Shown: positions 47,701-58,439 of the stretch, piece after piece
Position numbering within the stretch: the stretch's first letter is position 1
Layout of the letters: each line of letters begins with the position of its first letter
NCBI RefSeq assembly: GCF_023101765.2
Contig: NC_064217.1
Coordinates: 682,001 to 746,000 of the forward strand
Direction of reading: 5' to 3'
DNA length: 64,000 bases
Source of the DNA: Spodoptera frugiperda
Taxonomy: Eukaryota; Arthropoda; Insecta; Lepidoptera; Noctuidae
The notes under the pieces: generated by a model
The model's input: only the letters and a program-made list of their open reading frames with translations
What the model was told of the DNA's origin: nothing
The model's database searches: none
Program-made: the position numbers and the translations under genes

Positions 47701-48310
47701 CAGTCACAGTGCAGATCGATATTATTGTTTACGTGTGTGAGCGAGCATCCAGCAGAAGTAGGGCTCCGTCGCTGCTCAGCTCGAGATAATCCACTTAGCA
47801 GCTGCGGCGGCCGCCGTCCACCCCTCGCACTGCCCGCGGCACCAGCGCTCGCATCGCTCGATACGAGCGCTCGGCTCGCGTCACACCAACACTGCACCGC
47901 ACACGCGATCGAATGTCTACGGCTACGTCAATTAACTCTGCAAGCGCGGATGGCGCCGTCCGCACCACGGCCGTCGCCAGCGACTGCTCGACACGCGAGC
48001 CTCGACAGACGGCTCGGCGGCCCGGCCCTTAGCGTGCTGTCCACCAGCCCATGAGACGACGGGAGCGCGCTGCCGACCTTAGCTATGCTATATTCTAACA
48101 CAGTTTGGAGTGGATCATGTTTGGCGTGGAGTCGCGTGCTTGCGCGGAGGGCGGGCGCGGCCGGGAGTGCGGCGGCTCGGGCCGTGACACTGCCAGTACT
48201 GGCACAGTGGCGCGGCGCGAGCTCCGCGCAGGCGCGCCGCCGCCTTACGTAACGCGCTCTGACTCTCGTGCTCAGTCACCATTGTTTGTGCTGTCTTGCC
48301 GCTCTTGAGG
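47701..48310. promoter_or_regulatory. GC-rich island, possible promoter/first exon
   Basis: A CpG-rich block in AT-rich surroundings. Open frames on both strands lack family signatures. It could be an upstream exon of eag (minus strand) or of an unannotated transcript; orientation cannot be decided. Confidence 0.25.
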
Positions 48311-49504
48311 GCTTCGAGCCTTTTACTATTTGTGTCATTTGATTGGCTACATCCAACATGTGCACGTACTTTACCAGCCCTCGGTGACTGTACACCACCA
48401 GTTTTCTGTTATACTCATCATAAAGCATCTGCATCGCTATGAGCCGCGACCTCTTCTGCGTTCGCTCTTATTTGTAGGTTGTTGTCGAACAAAACAGGAT
48501 GGAATGGGCCCGGAAGGTAGGAGCCGCAGAATGCGGGGCCCCGAGTTCCACAGAGGCTGTGTTGGTTGACGACGCCGACGTGAGTCGGTCGCGGTCTCTC
48601 ATCTCGTCTCGGCAATCGTAGTGAAAATTACTTAACGCCTTTTAATTTCTCAAATGGGTGGGCAGGCAGGGTTCGAATCAGTAGTTCCGGATATTAAAGC
48701 GTCCAAACAAATTCTTCACCTTTTCAATTGGTAGATATTGATGTCACAGTCATAACACTCATAGCAGTAATAGTGCGTTATCTATATAATTATATAAAAC
48801 ACTGTCGTTCCTGACTGAATGACTGAGGGCCCGACAACGCACAGCCGAAACTACCAGTCGTATTCCCTCTCCCGTAAGGGGAGAAAGGGGTGCATTGAAA
48901 CTTTTTACTTAACCAGTTTTTATCTAAGTACTGAACCACTTTTTATCTAGGTACCGAACCGATTTGGAAGAAATTCGGTTTAAATATACATAGGTAAGCT
49001 AAAATACGAAAAAGGTAAAAAAAATATTTTATCCCGTAAATCCAACGGGGCCGGAAATATCGGGTTTAATAAAATATTGCTTTCCTTAATATGACATAGT
49101 TATTTCTTATATAATATGTGGGTAACAATTAAGGATCCTGTCGGACTAATGACTAATAATAAATATTGTGGTTATTATTAACCACAATTACTTATGCACG
49201 TAAGGTAAGTTAACCAAATAAGGCCTACCTTATTTTTATTACCGCCTAGCTCGTAGGTTTAAAATGACAATGGGCTGATAATTTCAAAATCTTATATTTA
49301 TTTATTAAACTTTGTAATAATAGAATCAAAATGGCTTTAGAAACAAAAATTTCAATTTTGTAAACACAAATAACGAAAGTGTCACTTTGGCCTTATTGGG
49401 AACCCTGTGTCTTAATAAGGCCTCAATAAAAACTAGTAAGTATTCAACTTCTTAATGATAAATGATATTTATTTTGCAAATAGGTTATAAAATAACACTT
49501 TTAC
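48311..49504. other. Intergenic DNA, nothing recognised
   Basis: No gene or clear repeat boundary. Confidence 0.4.
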
Positions 49505-49935
49505 ACGTCAATCTCTTAAATAACTAGATGAGGCCGGCATTTCCTATCCGACTACTCTGAGAAGAAATGCCGAAACAAACTCAGAGGTCATAGTCTCTTT
49601 TAAAGTCCAGACAAAATCAATTAAAGATGTCGGAGAACCGTGCAAGTTGATTCTGTAGTGGTCTTTTGAGGAAAGAACCACAGCAGTTTGAGCGGACCTG
49701 TTCAGATGGCAGCACGCATGTGTCAGTTTACAATCAGCTCAGCTGACGGCTGTTGCTGAATGATCCGACGAACAACACCAACCAAAAGAACATTTGGGTA
49801 GGCCACACAAATGCTCAAACTGTCAGAATATAATTTACTAAAAATAAAATGACTAGCAAAAGTCTCACACGGTCCTCAAACTAACAATTTTAAAAGGAAA
49901 TATAAAATTATAAAAGGAAAAAAATATATATAAAA
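49505..49935 (+). repeat. Dispersed repeat, copy 2 (hairpins lost)
   Basis: Collinear with 25229-25725, but each hairpin is reduced to a single arm, so the palindromic segments are deleted. The A-rich (TA)n end adjoins the reverse transcriptase remnant at 50013. Confidence 0.7.
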
Positions 49936-50012
49936 ACAATGTCAAATTGTATAAAAAATGTAACTATATGTTACAAACATGTCAGCAAGACCTGTGTGGA
50001 CATTATAGCAGT

Positions 50013-50470
50013 TCATTCCCAAGCCTGACTATCCTCCAAGTAGTCTTTTATTTTATAAAAAGCTTTACTACATAGTTTTTCTTTAATAACATTTTTAAAT
50101 TTACTTAGGTTTAAACTTTGAATATGGCTGGGAACTTTATTGTAAAAGCGTATACATTGACATCTAAACGAACCGCTTATTTTCTTAAGTCTAGTAGTAG
50201 GAACAACATATTTATTTTTATTTCTAGTGTTGATATTGTGTATATCACTGTACTTTTTAAATAATTTTATGTTTTTATGAGCATACACTATATTTTCATA
50301 GATATATTGAGAGGCAACAGTCATTATATTAATTTCTTTAAATAGTTCCCTGAGAAAATGCCTCGGACTAAGATTATAAATTGATCGAATGGCTCGCTTC
50401 TGCAGCACAAAGACAGACTGAATGTCAGCAGCATTCCCCCACAGGAGAATACCATATGACATACCATATG
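50013..50470 (-). mobile_element. Jockey/CR1-type reverse transcriptase C-terminal remnant
   Basis: 149 codons resembling the thumb and C-terminal region of Jockey/CR1 elements: YGILLWGN, LQKRAIRSIYN, then FYNKVPSHIQ. The copy is 5'-truncated near 50470. Confidence 0.75.
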
Positions 50471-51741
50471 GAAATAACTAAAGTATACAATTTATTTTTT
50501 ATTTATTTATTTATTAATTATAACAAAACTTTGTCAATGCTTATAATAAATGTAATGAGATCTTATTAATTAATTTTGGTCATTATACATCAGGCTAAAC
50601 GAGTTTCTCATCATGTAATACCCAAGTAACATCTTTGAAGTCATCGGTACCCCAGCATCAGTCAAACGAATGAGAATAACTTCTTGTTCTGTAGCCAATT
50701 TAGCGACCGACCTAGCTTTCGTGTAGTCGAACCACTCTTTAGATGGTGCGTACTTCTTTGGAAGTTATATCTGGCTGCAGCAGCCTACCGGGTAAAACAG
50801 GGTGCATAAAATTCGAAGGTTGAATAGATACTATGAAGAATTTCCCTATATCCATTCACCCCTTTTCTGTATCTATTCACCCCTTTTCTGTATCTATTCA
50901 CCCCGTTTACCCCTTTCTACCATTTTAACAGCGTTTTCCATCTTTTGCAAAATCCATTGGCTTTCTTTTTGACATAAGCTGGTGATCCGTTTTCTATGAG
51001 ATTACTGAAAAACAACTATGCCGTAATAAGGCCTACACGTTTTTTTTGTAGGCTTTATTAGGGCATGGCACATAGGTAAACAAAACAACGATTATATGAA
51101 ATACACCGATATTATAGCTATTTCACTTATGTGAGGGGATGACTAAATGTATAATTGTCATACAGACAAAACACGGCAAGTCGTATACTGATAAATATAA
51201 AAATACTAACAGTTTACGCTACTCGAATTTTATAAAAACTAAAGTGCGCTCCACGTCGTGATTGTTTTCGACTGTAGGTTCCAATACAATCGCGGCACCG
51301 GTTGCTTGCTGTGCTCAAATTAGTTAAGTAACGTGCATGCACACTTCTACAAACTTTGGCGACCATTTGAAATCGGGAAGAGGGAAATTTTCAAAATAGG
51401 CTTTATTGGGGCATAGGCCTTATTTGGGTAACTTACTATACTTATTTTCACAACCAAGACATATTTTTATTCTAAACATTAACTATGATATATTATCAAA
51501 TGTCAGGTAAGTCGGCGAGCGGTTTGGGATCGTAGTTAAAACGCATCAAAAGTAAAACGAATCAAATTATTACATATTAATTATTTATTATTAATTATTT
51601 AGGTACCAATTTCAAATTATACAAAATTTATCATAAATGCTGAGCATGAAAATGTCTTTTGGGATCTTGCTATTCAGTTCACTGGCGCGGGGTTCAGCAG
51701 TTCACTGTGGGGCCCGGCTGGTCACTGTGGGGCCCGGCTGA
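50471..51741. other. Intergenic DNA downstream of the Rcd1-like gene
   Basis: AT-rich; includes three tandem copies of a 21-bp unit beginning 'tatctattcaccccttttc' near 50860-50910. The last part is probably 3' UTR. Confidence 0.45.
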
Positions 51742-54700
51742 TCACTGCGGCGGAGTGGCGTTGCGTGGCACCAGCCTCAAGCCCCGACGTAGTAACACCG
51801 GGCGCACGGGGCCCACAGAGCGGCCGGGGCCCCGGCCGGGCCGCACGGGGCCGCGCGACGCTACGATGACGCGCGTGTAGCGCGAGCCCGACGTGACGGT
51901 GACGGGGCTGGCGCCCGCGTCGGCTTCCAGCGCCGCCTCGTCGTCCGCGAACACGATGGGCAGCCGCATGATGTCCGCGGCGCCCAGCTCGGCCGCGCCC
52001 CCCGCGCCCCCGGCAGCCCCCGCGCCCCCGCGGCCGGCGGCGAGGCGCGGCGCCGCGGCGGCAGCAGGGCGAGGGGCGTGGCGCCACACCCGCGCGACAC
52101 TAGCGCGGCGTCCCCGCCCCGCTCGCTGCGACAAAACCAAGTTAAACATGATAATATAGCTAAGACTCGTCAATAATATAAGTAATTCAATTTAGCCAAA
52201 TTTGACGTGGTGTATTTGATTCTAAACCTATTTATTTATCTTCATTTCGTTCGTTCATGTTAGTTCACGAAGGTTGTCTATGGTTCCAAAACATAATTTT
52301 TGCTGTCCATAGCTGTTAGTTAGTCTATGTCTTATGTCAACTGTCACAGTGTCGTGTGATAGCTCACCTGACGGAGGGTAGAGGTCCGGTGGGAGTGGAA
52401 GGTGCCGGCGCCGCGCTCGGTAAGTGTGCGAAGTCCTCGTCCTCCTCTTCTGGCGCCCCCAGCACCCGTAGCAGACCGCGCCCCTCGCGGCGCCGCGTAC
52501 CCGCCCCTGTGCCCCCAGTCGCGCCCCCGCCCCCGCTCAGGGCCACGTCCAGTATCCAGCGTGCGCATTCCTCCTGCACGAGATGTCAATTGATAAGTTT
52601 CAGCATAAATAGGTTTTAGTAAAACTTTTTCACATTCGGAAGAGTCATGCTTCGGCTCGACCTGAGAGGAGGCCGACAACGGATTTGTAACCGTTCTGAA
52701 GTTGTGTGAGGGGCGATCGTGTATTTGTAACGATGACGTCAGCAGTCAGCACTACACACTCACCGCCACGGCCGCGTCCACCGCGTGCTGCGGCAGGCGG
52801 CGCCGGCGCCGCGCCCCCGCCCCCAGCCGCAGCCAGTCGTCCGCGCCGCGCAGCTCCAGCACGCGCCGCGACACGTCGCGCGCCGCGCCCCGCCAGCACT
52901 GCGCGCCCCCCGCCCCGCACACCACCAGCACCGGCAGGCGCGCGCCCCCCGCCTCGTCCGCCGCCTCGCGCGCGCCCTCCGCCGTCACCAGCGCCGGCGC
53001 CAGCAGCACCAGCGCCCGCGCGCGCGTGCCCCCAGCCAGCGCCGCCGCCAGCGTCGCGCCCGCGCCCAGCCCGCCCAGCACCACGGGCCGCTCGCCCGCC
53101 GCGCCCAGCGCCGCCGTCAGCGCTGCGCGCAGCCCGCCCGCTACCGCGCCGCACCACGCCTCGGGCGCCAGCGCTGCGCCCCCGGCGCCCGCCGTCACCA
53201 GGCGTGTGTGTATCAGCGCCCCCAGGCGCCGCAGCCAGCGCTCGTCCTGCCGCGGCCGGCCGCAGCTCACCCACAGCAACCAGGGCGCGCCCGCCGCGCC
53301 CTCGCCCACGCTCGCGCCCACTTCACTCAACACACTGTCACTCGCCACCGGCCCTTGGGTGCCCGTGACGCGCTCAGCCAGGCGCGGAGCGACGCGGCGC
53401 AGACGGGCTAACGCCGCCTCGTACAATCTGCGCGGACCGCGCGGTAGCTGCGCCTGCAGCCAAGCAGCGGGGCGCAGCACGGCTGCGGAGTGTGCGGGGG
53501 CGCGGGGGCGCGGCCAGTGCCAGCCGCAGGCGGCGCGCGGCGGTGCGCACGGAGTCGCCGGCGCGGCCGCCCGCCAGCAGCTCGAGGCGCGCGCGCCGCA
53601 GGATGTCCAGCACGGAGTCGGCGAGGCGCGCGTGCGCGGCCGTGGGCGCCGCGGCGGTGAGGCGCGCCTCCCAGTCGTCGTCTTCCCCGTCGGCGTCGTC
53701 GTCCGCGAGCAGTCGCAGCGCCTCGTCGTCGTCGGGCAGGTCGGGCGGCGCGGGCTCGAGGCGCTCCACGTCGAGCGGCGCGGAGTCGGGCGCGGGGCGC
53801 GGCGCCAGTAGCACGCGCACGGAGTGCGTGGGTCCGGTGGCGGCGCCGCGCGCGCGCGCGTACGAGTGCTCCACCCACACCCCGCAGCGCGGCTCCTGCA
53901 CAGACTATACTGCAACCCCGGCACTATAGGCCCAATTACCCCCCTTCCCAATCTTACCAATCCCCGATTTCCCAACAACCCTTAAGAGCTAACCCCCAAA
54001 AGGCCAGCGCACGCACTTGTAACGCCTCTGGTGTTTCAGGTGGGCGGCGGCGATTGCTTACCATCAGGTGAACGGTAGTTACCGTTTGCCGGTTGGTTTA
54101 CCGACTTATTCCATAAAAAAAAACACTGCAGCCCCAGTAGTGGGCCAGTAGTGGCGGCGTACAAATCGTACGATGGATGCAGTACTCACGTGTCCGCCGG
54201 CCAGTGCGTGTACGTAGGCCACGAGTCGCTCGTGGAGCACCATCGCCTTCGAAGCAGCCTCCTCTTTGTCTTCACCCATCTGATTAAAACATAAACATTT
54301 AAATCAATATTGTATATTAGGTAGGGTATTTATTTAGTTTTCATGCCTGTTATACCATGGTACAGTTACCCAATCGCTGACCATGCATTTACTTCAACTG
54401 CCCCAAATTACAATTGCATCAGCCAACATACACGAGGCGTGGACACGAGCTGCTGACACCGCGCTACGTGCCGACCATCACGCCATCGCAACAGCCCCGG
54501 CGGACCGCACTTCGGATCGATCATCGAACGTAGTCGATACCCTTAGATTAATCACTTAATTGTAATAATTATAGTTTAATAAATTAGTATTAAATCATTT
54601 TGGTTTTTTTGAATCCTCCGTCTGCAGCTTTCGTAATTTGCCATTCATAATTATTGTGATGTTTTGTGCCAATAGGGACACTCATCGGAAGTGACAATTG

Positions 54701-56530
54701 TACTATCCTACAAATAAATGCTTAAGTTTGTTTGTTATTCCTTCATATCAAAACAATTGAAGGGATCAGGGTGAAATTTGGAATAGGGGTAGATTATGGT
54801 CTAGAATAAATACACTTTTTATTCTACAGGAAAGCCAGAGAAAGCCACTGGCCGAAGCTAGCCAAATATCTCATGAAGTTGTTCCATATAATATTTGATA
54901 TACCTATTGTATTGTTTCTATTTTATGAATATAAAAAAAAACATTGTTGAATTGACAATCTTTGCTCTTATATGATATTATGTGTTAATTACAGAAAAAG
55001 ATCAAAAGTACATAAACATCTTAATTTTAAACACATAATAGGTACAATCAAGCTCATTATAAATAGGTAACAGGATCATTTTATAATGTGAATATAATAA
55101 GTAGGAATCTTAATGATTCATTTTTATATTGAAAAAGCGGCTATTACATTTTGCCGTATTATACAAACGATGTGAGACTGTTTGAAAAGTGGACATGTTG
55201 CTCTCATTTTATATGACGGTTTTGAGACGTTGAATATTGATGATATGAATCTTGGGTTTTATAAATCAATGGCTATACTGTAGAACTCCAATTATCCGAA
55301 CTCCGACTATCCGGATATAAAAAAGTCCAAGTGCGCCAGTGTCCAATTATTCCCCCACAAGCAAGTGTTTGCGCGTCAAGTCTTGACTTGACTTGTCTTA
55401 ACTTGCCGTTGTGCCTACACTGACTTCCCCCCGCAATTTAATTCAATAAAAAAATAGTGCAATATCAAAACGTAGCTTTTATTCTCTTCAATGGCAATTT
55501 AAAAAAAAAATCCGATTATCCGAATATTTGATTATCCGAATGGGTCCCGGTCCCCATTAATTCGGATAATTGGAGTTCTACTGTACTAGAATAGCTAATT
55601 ACAACACTGCTGCTAGTGGTTAGTAGAAGCGTGTGGGTACCGGCACAAACTAATCAGGCTATAAAACAACTGGTGAAACTGTGGCTGTGGAGTAGCTAGT
55701 ACAAATATAGTAATATAGTGTTCATGTATACTTTGGGTCCTTTTTGACTGAAGCATATTTTGATAAACATGTGAATGTAGGAAGCCAAAAATTAATTATG
55801 TGCTCTGCCCTGAATTGCTGGTAAAATATGTCAGCAACATACAGCAAAACTAGATAGTTTGAATAATACTGGATTATACTTAGGGGTGTTTAAATTTGAG
55901 AAATATGTAGGTATAGGTGGATACTGTGAGCAGAATAAAACAATCGTATGACAAGCACAACATATATTCACAGACTGGTGCGGCGGTTAACAATCCTAGA
56001 CGAGCAGATATGTAGTTCCTACCCACTTAGTCTAAATATTAATACTAAATTAACTACATACATCACACCTCTCTTCTTAAATTACAATATGTGAATGAAA
56101 ACAACATTAAGTATACAGAAATCTGGTGCCCGGTTTCCGAGTTCGCTTTGGGTACACTGTTGGCTGCTGCACTGATAACTCAGGTTGATCAGACGTCTGC
56201 TCACCCTCAACACCACTCACATCACTGGCCACATATTGTTTCGACTCATTTTCTTCACACACACTCTCACCCTTGCACTCATCCTCATTCTTTCCTATTA
56301 CACTGCCCAAATGTCTACCTTACACATGTAGCTAGTAGTTTCTTCTACGATTACCAGTTCTAAGTCACCTAATCAGCAATCTTTGGAATATGACAAATAC
56401 TGCTGTGGTATACCTACACTTTAATATAAATAAAAACCACACGAAACAAGTGCAGTAAACAGGGACTCACCTCGTGAGGCAGGCCAACACCGGCAACTTG
56501 TTGACACACGCCACCCGTGGCCATCACCAT
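51742..56530 (-). CDS. Rcd1: Rcd1/KANSL3-like NSL complex subunit
   Basis: KANSL3 (fly Rcd1/NSL3) is an alpha/beta-hydrolase-like scaffold of the NSL histone acetyltransferase complex. Exons (minus): 56530-56471, 54279-54190, 53895-52764 (containing a frame change), 52573-52368 and 52125-51742. The diagnostic part lies in exon 3: RPVVLGGLGAGATLAAAL, where a nucleophile elbow would be but no Ser is present; then ARLPVLVVCGAGGAQCW, then VLELRGADDWLRLG. This is the KANSL3 order. Exon 3 starts in one frame and reaches the hydrolase core one base ahead; a 97-nt intron at 53550-53454 (GTGCGC...TGCAG) would fix it, as would an indel in the C-rich run near 53500. Exon 5 also switches frame in G-runs before ADIMRLPIVFADDE. 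The gene is extremely GC-rich compared with its flanks. Confidence 0.7.
53925..54125 (+). repeat. Lepidopteran SINE-like repeat in an Rcd1-like intron
   Basis: Third copy of the unit at 43195-43550: 'cacttgtaacgcctctggtg', 'gcttaccatcaggtgaacgg', A-rich end. Confidence 0.65.
55276..55585. mobile_element. pogo/Tigger-type MITE
   Basis: Terminal inverted repeats of 25 bp at 55276-55300 and 55561-55585 match at 24 positions (TAC(T/A)GTAGAACTCC... with TTATCCGAA inside). They start with the TA target. The interior repeats 'attatccgaa'. No transposase. Confidence 0.8.
55925..56310 (-). mobile_element. LTR retrotransposon fragment: Pol tail plus short LTR
   Basis: On the minus strand a 67-codon ORF (56310-56107) ends in a basic KRTRKPGTRF segment, like the tail of an LTR-element polyprotein. 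A purine-rich tract (AAGAAGAGAGG) precedes TGTGATG... at 56067, which runs to CTCACA at 55925: a TG...CA LTR of 143 bp. The other LTR was not found. Confidence 0.45.
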
Positions 56531-57289
56531 TTGTTAAACACCTCGGTTATACAACTGCCTCGTGCATATAAATTATAACTTTTACACAGCAATTATTTTT
56601 CTACTGGTTACACTTCATAACATAGTTGTATCTTGCAGGAAAGAAATCACAGTTATTTTACACTTAAGAAAAAACCTAAAGCATTTAGCACGTACACAAC
56701 AGTCAACACTTTTTGCTAAAAATTATCAAACTCATAACAACAAATGTTGACACTGACACAACACATGACAGATGACAGCACACAACTTTAAGCTTTAAGA
56801 TACGTTCCACTTCCAAATGGTACATAACGTTTCTAAAAGGGTTGGTCAGTCGTAACAAGCGGTCGGTCAGTGTTGCCAGCAAGAAATTTCGGACTGCCTT
56901 TTTTGGCAGGGGAAATATGGTAGCAATATCTAAACGCCATGTTTTCAACTTTTAAATTTTTATTATGACCTTCATCATAGTGCCGAACACATTCTTTGGT
57001 CAATAATAATACGTTCATTACGGATGTTATTAATTTATTCCTTGTATTAGTAGGTAATTACCGTACGGCAAATTGCCGTAGATTTTGCTACCGCAATATA
57101 TTTGTTGCCAAAGACCATAGATTATTAAAAAAGACGGCAATTACCGAAATAATGGCAACATTGTGTAAATATAACTGACGATTGGGTGCCCGACCATCGT
57201 AACGTGAGTAGGAATGTCAGGGTAGTTGCCGCGTTGCAACCCAATTATCTACTCATAAATTAATAGGTACTTACGCCTGGCTTCCTCAG
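56531..57289. other. Upstream flank of the Rcd1-like gene up to the telomere-like array
   Basis: About 760 bp between the Rcd1-like start codon and the first AGGTN repeats. It must hold that gene's promoter. 57130-57245 is a dispersed repeat matching 18885-19005. Confidence 0.5.
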
Positions 57290-57968
57290 GTCAGGCCAGG
57301 TGAGGCCAGGTGAGGTCAGGTGAGGTCGGGTGAGGTCGTGTGAGGTCAGGTGAGGTCTGGGGAGGTCAGTGAGGTCAGATGAGGTCTGGGGAGGTCAGTG
57401 AGGTCAGGTGAGGTCAGCTGAGGTCAGGAGAGGTCGGGAGAGGTCAGGTGAGGTCAGGTGAGGTCAGGTGAGATCTGCGGAGGTCCGGGGCGGTCTGGAG
57501 AGGTCAGGTTAGGTAAGGTTAGGTCAGGTGAGGTCAGGTGAGGTCAGGTCAGGTGAGGTCAGGTTAGGTCAGGTGAGGTCAGGTGAGGTCAGGTGAGGTC
57601 AGGTGAGGTCAGGTGAGGTCAGGTGAGGTCAGGTGAGGTCAGGTGAGGTCAGGTGAGGTCAGGTGAGGTCAGGTCAGGTCAGGCGAGGTCAGGTGAAGTC
57701 AGGTGAGGTCAGGTTAGGTCAGGTTAGGTCAGGTTAGGTCAGGTTAGGTCAGGTTAGGTCTGGTTAGGTCAGGTTGGGTCAGGTTGGGTCAGGTTAGGTC
57801 TGGTTAGGTCTGGTTAGGTCTGATTAGGTCTGGTTGGGTCTGGCTAGGTCTGGCTAGGTCTGGCTAGGTCTGGCTAGGTCTCGCTAGGTCTGGGTAGGTC
57901 TGGGTAGGTCTGGCTAGGGCTGGGTAGGTCTGGTTAGGTTTGGTTAGGTTAGGTTAGGTTAGGTTAGG
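57290..57968 (+). repeat. Degenerate telomere-like AGGTN pentamer array
   Basis: Nearly the whole tract is pentamers AGGTN. It starts as a GGTCAGGTGA decamer, moves to GGTCAGGTTA, then GGTCTGGTTA and GGTCTGGCTA, and ends in pure GGTTA, the insect telomere repeat (TTAGG). The G-rich strand runs left to right, as on a chromosome arm whose end lies to the right. Confidence 0.9.
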
Positions 57969-58189
57969 TTTTTTTTTTTTTATTAATTAAACGACTACCG
58001 CGGACAAAATCGTCCGCGCTCTTTTTTACGTATTGTTTATTTGTTTACATTTCTTTTTAATATACTTAATCAATATCGTGCCCTCACTCGACACGTCTTA
58101 ATCTATACTTAATATCTATGAGTCCCTTTGCTCAGTATACTCATTTTTTTTTTTATTTTTTTTATATTTTTTTTTTTTTTATGTATTTT

Positions 58190-58193
<4 letters not shown>

Positions 58194-58233
<40 letters not shown>
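58194..58233. repeat. (TA)n microsatellite
   Basis: About 20 TA units in the 3' region of the helicase unit, next to long T-runs. Confidence 0.9.
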
Positions 58234-58236
<3 letters not shown>

Positions 58237-58354
58237 TTTTATTAATTGCCACAAATTACATTAATTTCTTAGTTATATGTTATATTCTATGTTATTTGCT
58301 TAAATCTAGGTAAATCTATTTACATGTTTGTATATTGTATATAAGCTTTAATCA

Positions 58355-58436
58355 GAGAGGAGTGGAAGGAAGGTAGGGAGGCCTTTGCCCTGCAGTGGGA
58401 CAATCATGGCTGAAATCTAAATCTAATATTGTATGG
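58355..58436 (+). mobile_element. 3' tip of an RTE retrotransposon
   Basis: On the plus strand 'EAFALQWDN' followed by TGA and AAATCT repeats resembles the RTE C-terminus and its microsatellite tail. It ends a few bases from the helicase stop codon. A short, severely 5'-truncated RTE insertion is the simplest reading. Confidence 0.5.
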
Positions 58437-58439
58437 TTT

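Larger units (their letters stand above)
54280..56470 (-). other. First intron of the Rcd1-like gene
   Basis: GTGAGT donor at 56470 and AATCAG acceptor at 54280. It contains a Helitron-like remnant near 54740-54860, a pogo-type MITE and an LTR retrotransposon fragment. Confidence 0.6.

Noticed and set aside
47725..48308. GC-rich open frames as a protein gene
   Set aside because: No family motif, no splice-site support, frames on both strands; listed only as a possible promoter or first exon.
52702..53811. A 369-codon plus-strand frame
   Set aside because: Antisense to the Rcd1-like exon; its composition is what very GC-rich codon use produces on the opposite strand.
57290..57968. CRISPR-like or ordinary satellite array
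   Set aside because: No spacers; the unit is a pentamer derived from the insect telomere repeat, in a eukaryotic genome.
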